Assembly: GCF_030815865.1 (NCBI RefSeq)
Contig: NZ_JAUSXI010000001.1
Span: forward strand, 4,030,001-4,094,000
Direction: 5' to 3'
Length of the DNA stretch: 64,000 nucleotides
From: Arthrobacter globiformis
Lineage (GTDB): Bacteria > Actinomycetota > Actinomycetes > Actinomycetales > Micrococcaceae
Shown: one piece after another, positions 8,304-18,063 of the stretch
Layout: each line of letters starts with the position of its first letter
Position numbering within the stretch: position 1 is the first letter of the stretch
The notes under the pieces: model-generated
What the model was told of the DNA's origin: nothing
What the model saw: only the letters and a program-made list of their open reading frames with translations
Databases searched by the model: none
Made by a program: the position numbers and the translations under genes

Positions 8304-8927
8304 ATGCAGCTGAAGGAGCTCAGCGAGCGGACCGGAGTCTCCCCTGCCAGCATCAAGTTCTACCTCCGCGAGGGCCTGTTGCCCGCGGGCCGCTCGATCC
8401 ACGCCACCCGGGCGGAGTATTCAGAGCATCACGTGAGCCGGCTGGAACTGATCCAGGCGCTGCGGCGCGTGGTCGGACTGAATATCGCCGAGATCGGCTC
8501 CCTGCTCAGAATGGCCGACGGCGGTGCACCCCGCCTTGATCTTTTGGCGGCGGTCCAGCGCACAGTGCTGGGCCTCGACGACGTGAGTACGGAGCGCGGC
8601 GACCTGCGCACCCCGGCGGGTGACGCCGTCGTGCGTTTCCGGAACTGGCCGGACGTCCCGAGCGACGCCAGAAACGCCCTCAATGCCCAACTGGTCCTGA
8701 TGGAAAGCCTCGGCGTACCTGTCACGGCCGAGCTGCTCGACGCGTACAGCCAAGCGGTGGACGCCATTGCCGCAGTCAATATTTTGGCCACAACCGCGCC
8801 GGAAGACATCAATCAGCTGATCATGACGGCGGCCGTCGGCATGCATCTGCATGGCCAATTGGTCCTGAAGCTGCTGGCCCTCGCACATGCGAGCCACGCG
8901 ATTCGGCGCTACGACAAGGACGCTTAA
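8304..8927 (+). CDS. MerR-family transcriptional regulator
   Basis: 207 residues. The N-terminal winged helix-turn-helix is clear: QLKELSERTGVSPASIKFY (2-20) followed by LREGLLPAGR and EHHVSRLELIQALRRVVGLNIAEIGSLL. The C-terminal 120 residues are an uncharacterised effector or dimerisation domain of helical character, with no cysteine cluster of the metal-sensing MerR type. A good ribosome binding site (gaaggagc) lies 6 bases before the ATG. It probably controls the divergent DUF2306 gene and itself through the GATAG palindromes. Confidence 0.85.
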   Translation: MQLKELSERTGVSPASIKFYLREGLLPAGRSIHATRAEYSEHHVSRLELIQALRRVVGLNIAEIGSLLRMADGGAPRLDLLAAVQRTVLGLDDVSTERGDLRTPAGDAVVRFRNWPDVPSDARNALNAQLVLMESLGVPVTAELLDAYSQAVDAIAAVNILATTAPEDINQLIMTAAVGMHLHGQLVLKLLALAHASHAIRRYDKDA

Positions 8928-8930
8928 ACA

Positions 8931-8962
8931 GCGATGCTCCCCCACAAGTGAGGGAGCATCGC
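8931..8962 (+). terminator. Hairpin after the MerR gene
   Basis: GCGATGCTCCC (8931-8941) pairs perfectly with GGGAGCATCGC (8952-8962) over a 10-base loop, three bases after the MerR stop codon. There is no T tract, so termination strength is uncertain. Confidence 0.6.
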
Positions 8963-8967
8963 GTGAA

Positions 8968-9031
8968 AACCTGCAGGACCTGAGGAAGCGTCGGGTTGAA
9001 ACCTGCAGGACCTGAGGAAGGGTACGGGGGG
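8968..9031 (+). repeat. Array C: two copies of a variant 32-bp repeat
   Basis: Two direct copies (8968 and 9000, period 32). Each contains CCTGAGGAAGCGTCGGGTTG or a close variant, as in arrays A and B, but the GAAGCGACG part is replaced by GAAACCTGCAGGAC, which contains the palindrome CCTGCAGG. The array fills the space between the convergent 3' ends of the MerR gene and ino1. Confidence 0.75.
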
Positions 9032-10117
9032 TTAGCGGTCGAGGTCGCCGCGGATGAAGGCCTCGACCTTGTCGCGGGCGAGGTCGTCGTTGAACTGCTC
9101 CGGCGGGGACTTCATGAAGTAGCTCGAGGCCGACAGCAGCGGGCCGCCGATGCCGCGGTCCAGGCCGATCTTCGCCGCACGGATCGCGTCGATGATCACG
9201 CCCGCGGAGTTCGGCGAGTCCCAGACCTCCAGCTTGTACTCCAGCGACACCGGGGCGTCGCCGAAGTTGCGGCCCTCCAGGCGCACGAAGGCCCACTTCC
9301 GGTCATCGAGCCACTGCACGTAGTCGGACGGGCCGATGTGGACATCCTTCGCAGCCAGCTCGGCCTCGACGTTGGAGGTCACCGCCTGGGTCTTGGAGAT
9401 CTTCTTGGACTCGAGCCGGTCCCGCTCCAGCATGTTCTTGAAGTCCATGTTGCCGCCCACGTTCAGCTGGTACGTGCGATCCAGCGTCACGCCGCGGTCC
9501 TCGAACAGCTTCGCCATGACGCGGTGCGTGATGGTGGCACCGATCTGGCTCTTGATGTCATCACCCACGATCGGCACACCCGCGGCGGTGAACTTGTCAG
9601 CCCACTCCTTGGTGCCCGCGAGGAACACCGGCAGGGCGTTCACGAACGCCACGCCGGCGTCGATGGCGCACTGGGCGTAGAACTCCGCGGCTTCCTGTGA
9701 CCCGACCGGCAGGTAGCAGACCATGACGTCAGCCTGGGCGTCCTTGAGCGCCTGGACCACGTCGACCGGCTCGGCCGGGGACTGCTCGATGGTCTCCAGG
9801 TAATACCGGCCCAACCCATCCAGGGTGTGCCCACGCTGGACCGTCACGCCGCTGGGCGGAACGTCTGCGAGCTTGATGGTGTTGTTTTCGCTGGCCAGGA
9901 TCGCATCGGCCAGGTCGACGCCGACCTTCTTGCCGTCCACATCGAACGCGGCCACGAACTGCACATCGTTGACGTGGTACTTGCCGAACTCCACGTGCAT
10001 CAGACCCGGAATCGTGGCCTGAGGGTCGGCATCCCGGTAGTAATGGACACCCTGGACCAGCGAAGCGGCACAGTTACCCACGCCGACGATAGCAACACGA
10101 ATCGGATTTGAAGACAC
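9032..10117 (-). CDS. ino1: Inositol-3-phosphate synthase
   Basis: NAD-dependent cyclisation of glucose 6-phosphate to myo-inositol 3-phosphate, needed for mycothiol and phosphatidylinositol. 361 residues, close to the mycobacterial enzyme. The N-terminal Rossmann motif is [54 protein letters not shown] and LNVGGNMDF are family hallmarks. The start is the GTG at 10115-10117, because a strong ribosome binding site (aaaggagt) lies just upstream; the open frame to 10165 is not family-like. Works with MshA at 3404. Confidence 0.93.
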   Translation of the reverse strand: MSSNPIRVAIVGVGNCAASLVQGVHYYRDADPQATIPGLMHVEFGKYHVNDVQFVAAFDVDGKKVGVDLADAILASENNTIKLADVPPSGVTVQRGHTLDGLGRYYLETIEQSPAEPVDVVQALKDAQADVMVCYLPVGSQEAAEFYAQCAIDAGVAFVNALPVFLAGTKEWADKFTAAGVPIVGDDIKSQIGATITHRVMAKLFEDRGVTLDRTYQLNVGGNMDFKNMLERDRLESKKISKTQAVTSNVEAELAAKDVHIGPSDYVQWLDDRKWAFVRLEGRNFGDAPVSLEYKLEVWDSPNSAGVIIDAIRAAKIGLDRGIGGPLLSASSYFMKSPPEQFNDDLARDKVEAFIRGDLDR

Positions 10118-10283
10118 GGAACTCCTTTGAGAACAAACTTCATGTGCCCTGCGCGTCCGTACCATGCTGTACGAAGGCGTCTGACGGGCACCGCGCCACG
10201 CGGCGCGCTTATCAGTCTAACCAAACGCCGCCGGGGCCGGCTTTGTTCCCGCCGGTCCCAGCAGCTTGGTTACGTACACCTGC

Positions 10284-11324
10284 TCAGACCCGCTGCGCCC
10301 AAAGGTTGATTTCGGATTCGACGGCGAACTCATCGATCGCGGTCAGCTCCTCGCCGCTGAACTCAAGGTTGTCGATGGCGGCCAGGGTGTCCTCGAGCTG
10401 CCTGACGCTGGACGCCCCGACGAGAGCGGAGGTCACCGGGGAGCCCTTGGGCTGGTCGCGCAGAATCCAGGCGATGGCCATCTGCGCCAGCGATTGTCCG
10501 CGGTCAGCGGCGATGGCGTTCAGCCCGCGGACCCGGTCCAGTTTGTCCTCCGTCAACGAAGATTCGGACAGGAACCTGGCCTTGGCGGCGCGGGAGTCGG
10601 CCGGGACGCCGTTGAGGTAGCGGTCGGTGAGCATACCCTGGGCCAGCGGGGAGAACGCGATGGAGCCGGCACCCACCTGCTCCAGCGCCTCGTAGAGGTT
10701 CGGCGAGCCGTTCTCGGTCCAGCGGTTCAGCATGGAGTAGCTGGGCTGGTGGATGAGCAGCGGGGTGCCGAGCTCCTTCAGAATGCGGGCGGCCTCGAGT
10801 GTCTGCTCCGGGGTGTAGGAGGAGATGCCCGCGTACAGGGCCTTGCCGGAGCGCACGGCGTAATCCAGCGCGCCCATGGTCTCCTCCAGCGGCGTCTCCG
10901 GGTCCGGGCGGTGGCTGTAAAAGATGTCCACGTAGTCAAGGCCCATCCGCTGCAGCGACTGGTCCAGGCTGGAGATCAGGTACTTCCGGGAGCCCCATTG
11001 GCCGTACGGGCCGGGCCACATGTAGTAACCGGCTTTGGTGGAGATGACCAGCTCGTCGCGGTAAGGCTTGAAGTCGTCCTGCAGGTGCCGGCCAAAGTTG
11101 GTCTCCGCGGAGCCGTCGGGCGGGCCGTAGTTGTTGGCGAGGTCGAAGTGGTTGACGCCGAGGTCGAAGGCGCGGCGCAGGATAGCGCGCTGTTCGTCGA
11201 AGCGCTTGTCGTCACCGAAGTTGTGCCACAGGCCCAGCGAGATCGCCGGCAGTTTCAGGCCGCTGCGTCCGACGCGGCGGTACGGCATGGTGTCATAGCG
11301 GGTGTCCGAGGCCACATAAGTCAT
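10284..11324 (-). CDS. Aldo-keto reductase, YghZ/Gpr type (L-glyceraldehyde 3-phosphate reductase-like)
   Basis: 346-residue NADPH-dependent oxidoreductase. The catalytic tetrad is visible: D61 and Y66 in FDLANNYGP, K97 in VISTKAGYYM and H138 in IFYSHRPD. The cofactor end has FSPLAQGMLTDRY and AIAWILRDQP. GYYMWPGPYGQWGSRKYL is characteristic of the YghZ (AKR14) branch, which detoxifies L-glyceraldehyde 3-phosphate and methylglyoxal. It lies downstream of the tre operon on the same strand but is separated by a hairpin. Confidence 0.88.
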   Translation of the reverse strand: MTYVASDTRYDTMPYRRVGRSGLKLPAISLGLWHNFGDDKRFDEQRAILRRAFDLGVNHFDLANNYGPPDGSAETNFGRHLQDDFKPYRDELVISTKAGYYMWPGPYGQWGSRKYLISSLDQSLQRMGLDYVDIFYSHRPDPETPLEETMGALDYAVRSGKALYAGISSYTPEQTLEAARILKELGTPLLIHQPSYSMLNRWTENGSPNLYEALEQVGAGSIAFSPLAQGMLTDRYLNGVPADSRAAKARFLSESSLTEDKLDRVRGLNAIAADRGQSLAQMAIAWILRDQPKGSPVTSALVGASSVRQLEDTLAAIDNLEFSGEELTAIDEFAVESEINLWAQRV

Positions 11325-11362
11325 ATGTTCTATCCTGCCAGCCGCACCAAGGCTGCGGGGCT

Positions 11363-11396
11363 GGCGTCCACCATTCGGTCACCGGCGGTGGACGCC
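11363..11396 (-). terminator. Hairpin between treZ and the aldo-keto reductase gene
   Basis: GGCGTCCACC (11363-11372) pairs perfectly with GGTGGACGCC (11387-11396) over a 14-base loop. It lies just beyond the treZ stop. No T run follows on the minus strand, so it may be a weak or factor-assisted terminator. Confidence 0.5.
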
Positions 11397-11420
11397 AACC
11401 CTGGCTAGTGTGGCCGGAGC

Positions 11421-13229
11421 TCAGTCACTGACGACGGCGGCGCTGAGCGGGCCGAGCTCCGCGCGCCCACTTTCCAGCCGGACGGCGTCGTCGGTGGCCA
11501 GCAGCAGGGCCGTCCCCGCACCTTGCAGGCTTACCGGCTGCTCCGAGAAGTTGAGCAGCACCTGCACGCCGCCGCGCCGGAACCGCAGCCAGCGGGCGTC
11601 CTCGTCGAACTCCACCTGCGTGTCCTCAAAGCCCAGCTTGGTGAGGTCCGGCGTGGAGCGGCGCAGCGCGGTGAGCGAACGGTACAGCTCCAGCAGCCGG
11701 GCGTGGTCGCCTTCGGCGGCCTCCGCCCAGTCCAGCTTGGACCGGCGGAAAGTCTCGGGATCCTGGGGATCGGGCACGACGGCGGGATCCCACCCCATGC
11801 GCTCGAACTCCTTGATCCGGCCTTCCGCGGTGGCCTTGCCGAGTTCCGGCTCCGGATGGGAGGTGAAGAACTGCCACGGCGTGCTGGCCCCGTACTCCTC
11901 GCCCATGAACAGCATGGGCGTGAAGGGCCCGGTCAGGGTCAGCACCGCGGCGAGCGCCAGGCTCCCGTACGGCAGGGTCTGCGAGAGCCTGTCCCCGGTG
12001 GCGCGGTTGCCGATCTGGTCGTGGTTCTGCGAGCAGACCACCAGGGCGGCGGGGTGGACGGCGCTGGAATTGATCGGCCTGCCGTGGTGCCGTTCCCGGA
12101 AGCTGGAGTAGCTGCCGTCGTGGAAGAAGCCGTCCCGGAGCACCTTGGCGAGGGCGCCGAGCGAGTCGAAGTCGCTGTAGTAGCCCGTGGTCTCACCGGT
12201 GACGTTGACGTGGACGGCGTGGTGGAAGTCGTCGCTCCATTGCCCTTCCAGCCCGTACCCGTTGACGTCCCGCGGATACAGCAGCCGCGGGTTGTTGAGG
12301 TCGGATTCGGCAATGAGTGTCAGCGGCCGTCCCACCTCGGCGGAGATCTGGCTGGCCAGCGCCCCGAAATCCTCCAGGATGTGGACCGCGCGCTCGTCCT
12401 TCAGGGCGTGGACGGCGTCCAGCCGCAGGCCGTCAACGCGGTAGTCGCGCAGCCACATGGCCAGGTTGTCCAGGATGAACCGGCGAACGTGGTCGGAGCC
12501 GGGCCCGTCCAGGTTCACGGAGTCGCCCCACGTGTTGCCCTCGCCCTGCTTGAGGTAGGGCCCGAACCGCGGCAGGTAGTTCCCGCTGGGGCCGAGGTGG
12601 TTGTAGACCACGTCCTGGATGACGCCGAGACCTGCCGCGTGGGCGGCGTCGACGAACCGTTGGTACGCTTCCGGTCCGCCGTACGCCTCGTGGACGGCGA
12701 ACCACTGCACGCCGTCGTAGCCCCAGTTGTGCGTGCCGTTGAACGCGTTCACGGGCAGCAGCTCGATGAAGTCCACGCCCAGGCCGGCGAGGTAGTCCAG
12801 CTTGCCGGCTGCCGCATCCAGCGTCCCTTCGGGCGTGAACGTACCGAGGTGCAGCTCGTAGATCACCGCCCCCTGCAGTTCCCGGCCCTGCCAGCCGTCC
12901 TCCTGCCAGGTGTGCGCGGCGGGGTCGAAGGTGCGCGACAGGGCGTGGACGCCGTCGGGCTGGCGCCGGGTCCTGGGGTCTGGCAGCGGGGTTTCGTCGC
13001 CGTCCAAGAGGTACCCGTAGTCGACGTCACCGTCAGCGGGTGCGTCGGCGGCGGTCCACCAGCCCTCGTTCTCGGGTCCTGTGCCGGGCCGGCGCTGCAT
13101 GGCGTAGCGCTCCCCGCCGGCCAGCAGCGTCACGGATCCGGCCTCCGGTGCCCAGACGTCGAAACGCTCCGGGCCCTGCACAGGCTTCGCGGCTTCGCGG
13201 GGGTAGGTTGCCTGGCCTGTCTGCGTCAT
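11421..13229 (-). CDS. treZ: Malto-oligosyltrehalose trehalohydrolase
   Basis: GH13 enzyme that releases trehalose from the trehalosyl end made by TreY. 602 residues: an N-terminal E-set/CBM48-like domain ([17 protein letters not shown]), then the barrel with [22 protein letters not shown] (nucleophile aspartate), [12 protein letters not shown] (acid/base glutamate region) and [11 protein letters not shown], then a C-terminal beta domain. Its start overlaps the treY stop by 4 bases, so translation is probably coupled. Confidence 0.95.
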   Translation of the reverse strand: MTQTGQATYPREAAKPVQGPERFDVWAPEAGSVTLLAGGERYAMQRRPGTGPENEGWWTAADAPADGDVDYGYLLDGDETPLPDPRTRRQPDGVHALSRTFDPAAHTWQEDGWQGRELQGAVIYELHLGTFTPEGTLDAAAGKLDYLAGLGVDFIELLPVNAFNGTHNWGYDGVQWFAVHEAYGGPEAYQRFVDAAHAAGLGVIQDVVYNHLGPSGNYLPRFGPYLKQGEGNTWGDSVNLDGPGSDHVRRFILDNLAMWLRDYRVDGLRLDAVHALKDERAVHILEDFGALASQISAEVGRPLTLIAESDLNNPRLLYPRDVNGYGLEGQWSDDFHHAVHVNVTGETTGYYSDFDSLGALAKVLRDGFFHDGSYSSFRERHHGRPINSSAVHPAALVVCSQNHDQIGNRATGDRLSQTLPYGSLALAAVLTLTGPFTPMLFMGEEYGASTPWQFFTSHPEPELGKATAEGRIKEFERMGWDPAVVPDPQDPETFRRSKLDWAEAAEGDHARLLELYRSLTALRRSTPDLTKLGFEDTQVEFDEDARWLRFRRGGVQVLLNFSEQPVSLQGAGTALLLATDDAVRLESGRAELGPLSAAVVSD

Positions 13230-15553
13230 CGCTCTTCTCCTGTCTCGGGTACCAGCAGCGCCACCGGGTAAGTCCGGAAGATGTCAGTGATCTCCACGGC
13301 CCCCGGTCCGAAGCCGGCACCGGTCAGTTCGTCCTTCATGGCGGTCTCCAGTTCGACGGCGGTGTCCCGCCAGCCGCCGTCACGTTCCAGTCCGTAGGGA
13401 AGCCGGGTTGCGAGGGTCATCGCACCCGGCGCTGCCGCGGTGCCGCGGTGGAACGCGAGCAGGTGCCCGGCGGCGGGGCCGCTGGCCTGGACCGGGCGGT
13501 AGCCGGTGAACAGCTCGGGCCGGTCCCGGCGCAGCCGCAGCGCCCGCGAGGTCACCAGCAACTTGGTCCGCTCGTCTGTGAATGACGGGGGCAGGTCGCC
13601 GGCATCAAGCTGCTCCAGCGCGGCGCGGCGGTCGTCGAAACTGAACGGGCGCCGGTTGTCCGGGTCTGTCAGCGACCGGTCCCAGAACTCCGTGCCCTGG
13701 TACACGTCCGGGACGCCGGGCATGGTGAGCTGCACAAGCTTGGCTGCCAGGGAATTCGAGGCGCCGTGGGGTTCCAGGAATTCCACGAGCGACTCGACTT
13801 CAGCCCGGACCGCAGGGTTGTCGAACGCGGCATCGACGGCGGCGGCCAGCTTCTCCTCGAACGCAGGGTCCGGATCGGTCCAGTTGGTCGAGTTTCCGGC
13901 TTCGCGCGCGGCCTTCAGCGCGTAGTACTGCAGGCGCTCCCGGCTGGCGGGCCAGGCACCGGCGATGGCCTGCCATAGCAGCGCGGACAGCGGGCCGTCC
14001 GGCAGCGGAGCCAGCTCGCGCAACCGGGTCAGGGCTTTCTCCCATTCGCCGGCAACCTCGGAGATGACCGAGATCCGCGCCCGGGTGTCCTCGCTGCGTT
14101 TGGTGTCGTGCGTGCTGAGCGTGGTCATGGACAGCGGCAGCTCCGCCTGCCGGCGGGCCATCCTGGCATGGAACTCGTCAGGCTCCACGGCGAACTCGGT
14201 GGGGTCGGCGCCCACTTCCGTGAGGGTGCCCAGGCGGTTGTAGCGGAAGAACGCGGTGTCCTCCACGCCCTTGGCCATGACCATTCCGGAGGTCTGCTGG
14301 AAGCGCCGGGCAAGTTCCAGGTCGGTGTCCAGCAGCAGCGGCTGCAAAAGCTGGACGGCCTCGTCGAGTTCCGGCCGCCGGCGCGCGGCAAGCTCGCAGG
14401 CTTCCTTCAGGATCTCCGCTCCCTCCGGCAGGTACGTGCGGTAGACCGGGAAGGCGGCTATGATTTCGCCGATCGCGTCGGCCGCGGTGTCAATCGAAAC
14501 GCCTGCGTCATCGGGAACCAGTCGGGCCAGCCGCAGGATCTCCGAGTGGAGGATGCCGTCGGTGATCCGGCGCTTGGTTCCGCGGATCATGTCCTCGTAG
14601 TCGGCAGGCTCGCCGCCGCGCAGCGAGGCATCCAGCCGGTCCAGAGCTGGCTGCCCGCTAGGGTCCACGAGAACCCGGTCGACGTCTGCGAGGGCGTCGT
14701 AGCCCGTGGTGCCCTCGCATTCGAAGCTGGCGGGCAACTGCTCCCCCGGCTCGAGGATCTTTTCGACCAGCAGGTAGGCGCCGCCAGTGGCTTCCCGGAG
14801 CCGCTTCAGGTACCCCTCGGGGTCGGCAAGGCCGTCCGGGTGGTCGATCCGGAGGCCGTCCGCGAGCCCCTCGCGGAACCAGCGCACCACCTCCTGGTGT
14901 GCCTCGTCGAAGACGGCGGGAATCTCCACGCGGACGCCGGCGAGCGTGTTCACCGCGAAGAAGCGGCGGTAGTTCAGCTCGTTGTCCGCGCGCCGCCAGC
15001 CCATCAGTTCGTAGTGCTGCCGGGCGTGGACGTCGCGCGGGGAGTCGCCTTCGGTGTAGCTGCCGTCGGCCAGCGGGAAGCGGTGGTCGTAGTACCGCAG
15101 CTCCCCGTCCTTGATTTCGAGCTGGTCCAGGTCATCGTCGCTGCCGAGGATCGGGAGCCGGATGCGCCCCCCGCCAAGGTTCCAGTCGACGTCGAACGCT
15201 TCCGCGTACCGGGACTGGCGCCCCTCTTTGAGCAGCGACCACCACCAGGGGTTCTGCACCGGCGTAGCGACGCCGACGTGGTTGGGCACAATGTCGATCA
15301 GCACCCCCATGCCGGCGGCGCGGGCCGCCTTCGAAACGGCGGCCAGGCCCTCCGGGCCGCCCCGTTCGGGGTCGACTGCGGAGGGATCGGTGACGTCGTA
15401 CCCGTGGTCAGAGCCCTGCTCGGCGGTCAGGACCGGAGAGAGGTAGACCCAGTCGACGCCGAGCGAGTGCAGGTACGGCACGGTTTCGGCGGCGTCGAAC
15501 AGCGTGAATCCCTGTCTGATCTGAAGCCTGTACGTGGAGACTGGCGTTTTCAT
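13226..15553 (-). CDS. treY: Malto-oligosyltrehalose synthase
   Basis: GH13 transglucosidase that converts the reducing-end alpha-1,4 bond of maltodextrins into the alpha,alpha-1,1 bond of trehalose. 775 residues, typical length. The N-terminus [23 protein letters not shown] and the motifs [37 protein letters not shown] and [16 protein letters not shown] are diagnostic. It overlaps treX and treZ by 4 bases on each side, forming a coupled treX-treY-treZ operon. Confidence 0.96.
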   Translation of the reverse strand: MKTPVSTYRLQIRQGFTLFDAAETVPYLHSLGVDWVYLSPVLTAEQGSDHGYDVTDPSAVDPERGGPEGLAAVSKAARAAGMGVLIDIVPNHVGVATPVQNPWWWSLLKEGRQSRYAEAFDVDWNLGGGRIRLPILGSDDDLDQLEIKDGELRYYDHRFPLADGSYTEGDSPRDVHARQHYELMGWRRADNELNYRRFFAVNTLAGVRVEIPAVFDEAHQEVVRWFREGLADGLRIDHPDGLADPEGYLKRLREATGGAYLLVEKILEPGEQLPASFECEGTTGYDALADVDRVLVDPSGQPALDRLDASLRGGEPADYEDMIRGTKRRITDGILHSEILRLARLVPDDAGVSIDTAADAIGEIIAAFPVYRTYLPEGAEILKEACELAARRRPELDEAVQLLQPLLLDTDLELARRFQQTSGMVMAKGVEDTAFFRYNRLGTLTEVGADPTEFAVEPDEFHARMARRQAELPLSMTTLSTHDTKRSEDTRARISVISEVAGEWEKALTRLRELAPLPDGPLSALLWQAIAGAWPASRERLQYYALKAAREAGNSTNWTDPDPAFEEKLAAAVDAAFDNPAVRAEVESLVEFLEPHGASNSLAAKLVQLTMPGVPDVYQGTEFWDRSLTDPDNRRPFSFDDRRAALEQLDAGDLPPSFTDERTKLLVTSRALRLRRDRPELFTGYRPVQASGPAAGHLLAFHRGTAAAPGAMTLATRLPYGLERDGGWRDTAVELETAMKDELTGAGFGPGAVEITDIFRTYPVALLVPETGEER

Positions 15554-17952
15554 GCGCCCTCTCCTGCCGGCTTGCCCGCCTTGGAATTCCCGTTCCGCCG
15601 ACCGGCAGGCTTTCGTACCGGTTTCTCCGCCGGCTGCTCCTCCGCGGCCTTCGCAGGCTCAGCAGCGGGCTCAGCAGCGGGCTCCGCGGCAGGCTCAGCC
15701 GCAGACCCTGCAGGCGGATCAGCCGGCTTCTTCGTCTTTGCCGGCTCGGGAAGAGCGGGTGCGGTGAGCGTCGCGGTCTCAGTGGTGGCCGTCTGGGTCA
15801 GCGCCGCCAGCGAGGCAGCAACGGAATGGTCTGGCTCCTCCTCCGGGGCGCTGTGGGCGCGGAGCACCACCAGGGACTTCGCGGCGACGGACAGCAGGCT
15901 GCCCGCGGTGGCCGGCTGAGAGTCCGCGCCTTCACCCGCTGTGTCGATGATGACGTCCCAGGCCGGTGCATACTCGTCCGGCGGCAGCGTGAACTCAACG
16001 TCGCCGTCGTGCGCGTTGAAGTACAGCAGGAAGTTCACGTCCGTGATCCGGCGGCCACGGCTGTCGTGGCCCTGGATGCCGTCGCCGTTGAGGAACATTC
16101 CCACGGAACGGCCGAAGCCGCTGTCCCAGTCCTCCGGCGACATGAGGTTGCCGTCGGGATCCAGCCATACGATGTCCGGCAGCCGCTCGCCTTCTCCCCG
16201 CCGTACGGGCCGGCCGTCGAAGAACCGGCTGCGCCGGAAGGTGGGGTGCTTGGCACGGAGTGAGTTGACGGCCGCCGTGAATTCGATGAGCGGCTGGTCC
16301 ACGCTGTCCCAGTTGACCCAGGTCAGCTCGGAGTCCTGGCAGTACCCGTTGTTGTTGCCCTGCTGCGTCCGGCCCATCTCGTCGCCGTGCAGGATCATGG
16401 GCACGCCCTGCGAGAGGAGCATGGTGGCGATAAAGTTACGCTGCTGCCGCGCCCTGAGCCCCAGGACCTTGGGATCGTCCGACGGGCCCTCCGCTCCACA
16501 GTTCCAGGAGCGGTTGTGCGACTCGCCGTCCTTATTGTCCTCGCCGTTGGCGTCGTTGTGCTTCTCGTTGTAGGACACCAGGTCACGCAGCGTGAAGCCG
16601 TCGTGCGCGGTGACGAAGTTAATGGACGCCACGGGGCGGCGGCCGGAGTGCTCGTAGAGATCCGCCGAGCCGGTGATGCGCGAGGCGAACTCGCCGAGCG
16701 TGGCAGGTTCACCGCGCCAGAAGTCGCGCACGGTGTCGCGGTACTTGCCGTTCCATTCCGTCCACTGCGGCGGGAAGTTGCCCACCTGGTAGCCACCGGG
16801 CCCGACGTCCCACGGCTCGGCGATGAGCTTGACCTGGGACACCACTGGATCCTGCTGGATGAGTTCGAAGAACGTGGAGAGCCGGTCGACGTCGTAAAAC
16901 TCGCGGGCCAAAGCGGCGGCGAGGTCAAAGCGGAACCCGTCCACGTGCATCTCGGTGACCCAGTAGCGCAGCGAGTCCATGAGCAGCTGCAGGGAGTGCG
17001 GCTGGCGGACGTTCAGGGTGTTGCCGGTGCCCGTGTAGTCCATGTAGTACTGCTTGTCGTCCTCCACCAGGCGGTAGTAGGCCTCGTTGTCGATGCCCTT
17101 GAAGCTCAGGGTGGGGCCGAGGTGGTTGCCTTCGGCGGTGTGGTTGTAGACGACGTCGAGGATGACCTCAATGCCGGCCCGGTGCAGCGAACGGACCATC
17201 GCCTTGAAGTCCTGGACCTGCTGGCCGGTGTCGCCGGTGGAGCTGTAGGTGTTCTGCGGCGCGAAGAAGCCGATGGTGTTGTAGCCCCAGTAGTTGCTCA
17301 GGCCCTTCTCCTGCAGCGTGCCGTCGTTGACGAACTGGTGCACGGGCATGAGCTCGATCGCGGTGACGCCCAGCTTCTGCAGGTGGGAGATCACGGCCGG
17401 GTGTGCCACGCCGGCATACGTGCCTCGCTGCTCCTCGGGAATCTCCGGGTGCAGCTCGGTGAGCCCCCTGACGTGCGCCTCGTAGATGACCGACTTGTGG
17501 TACGGGATGCGCAGGTTCTGGTCGTTGTCCCAGTCGAAGAACGGGTTGATGACCACGCCCATCATCATGTGCGGCGCGGAATCGGCGTCGTTCTTGGATG
17601 AAGGGTCGCCCATGTTGTACGAGAACAGGGCGGGATCCCAGTCAATCTGGCCGGCGACTGCCTTGGCGTACGGGTCAAGGAGCAGCTTGTTGGCGTTGAA
17701 GCGCTGCCCGTTGTCGGGGTCGTAAGGACCGTGGACGCGGTAGCCGTACTTCTGCCCTGGCTGGATCTGGGGCAGGTAGCAGTGCCACACATAGCCGTCC
17801 ACCTCGCGGAGCGTGACCCGGGTTTCGGTCCCCTCGTCGTCGAAGAGGCAGAGTTCCACCTTTTCTGCGTGCTCGCTGAACAATGCAAAGTTGGTTCCGG
17901 TACCGTCAAACGTGGCTCCCAGCGGGTAAGCCGATCCGGGCCAGATTTCCAT
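15550..17952 (-). CDS. treX: Glycogen debranching enzyme (isoamylase type)
   Basis: GH13 alpha-1,6-glucosidase, also called GlgX, which debranches glycogen to feed TreY and TreZ. 800 residues. An N-terminal CBM48 ([30 protein letters not shown], written here only as a region at about 8-40) is followed by [39 protein letters not shown] and [14 protein letters not shown]. The last 90 residues are an unusual Ala/Pro/Glu/Lys-rich tail with repeated EPAA units and a basic end, probably disordered. The start has a good ribosome binding site (ataggagcacga). Confidence 0.94.
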   Translation of the reverse strand: MEIWPGSAYPLGATFDGTGTNFALFSEHAEKVELCLFDDEGTETRVTLREVDGYVWHCYLPQIQPGQKYGYRVHGPYDPDNGQRFNANKLLLDPYAKAVAGQIDWDPALFSYNMGDPSSKNDADSAPHMMMGVVINPFFDWDNDQNLRIPYHKSVIYEAHVRGLTELHPEIPEEQRGTYAGVAHPAVISHLQKLGVTAIELMPVHQFVNDGTLQEKGLSNYWGYNTIGFFAPQNTYSSTGDTGQQVQDFKAMVRSLHRAGIEVILDVVYNHTAEGNHLGPTLSFKGIDNEAYYRLVEDDKQYYMDYTGTGNTLNVRQPHSLQLLMDSLRYWVTEMHVDGFRFDLAAALAREFYDVDRLSTFFELIQQDPVVSQVKLIAEPWDVGPGGYQVGNFPPQWTEWNGKYRDTVRDFWRGEPATLGEFASRITGSADLYEHSGRRPVASINFVTAHDGFTLRDLVSYNEKHNDANGEDNKDGESHNRSWNCGAEGPSDDPKVLGLRARQQRNFIATMLLSQGVPMILHGDEMGRTQQGNNNGYCQDSELTWVNWDSVDQPLIEFTAAVNSLRAKHPTFRRSRFFDGRPVRRGEGERLPDIVWLDPDGNLMSPEDWDSGFGRSVGMFLNGDGIQGHDSRGRRITDVNFLLYFNAHDGDVEFTLPPDEYAPAWDVIIDTAGEGADSQPATAGSLLSVAAKSLVVLRAHSAPEEEPDHSVAASLAALTQTATTETATLTAPALPEPAKTKKPADPPAGSAAEPAAEPAAEPAAEPAKAAEEQPAEKPVRKPAGRRNGNSKAGKPAGEGA

Positions 17953-17966
17953 TCGTGCTCCTATAC

Positions 17967-17990
17967 CTCGTCCAACACTCTGTCCAACAG
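17967..17990 (-). repeat. Short direct repeat in the treX leader
   Basis: On the minus strand TGTTGGAC occurs twice with a 12-base period (TGTTGGACAGAG then TGTTGGACGAGG), about 20-40 bases before the treX start codon. It could be a regulatory site for the tre operon; this is position-based inference only. Confidence 0.3.
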
Positions 17991-18063
17991 GTCTTCACGC
18001 ACTACCTGCACGGAACTTGGTCTTACCGTAGCGGGTGGATATGACAATTACGTGACCCACACG

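Noticed and set aside
6418..9031. CRISPR array made of 32-bp repeats
   Set aside because: The units follow each other without spacers and are imperfect, and no cas genes are nearby.
9032..10165. Longer ino1 start at 10165
   Set aside because: The extra 16 residues are not family-like, and a strong ribosome binding site precedes the GTG at 10115-10117.
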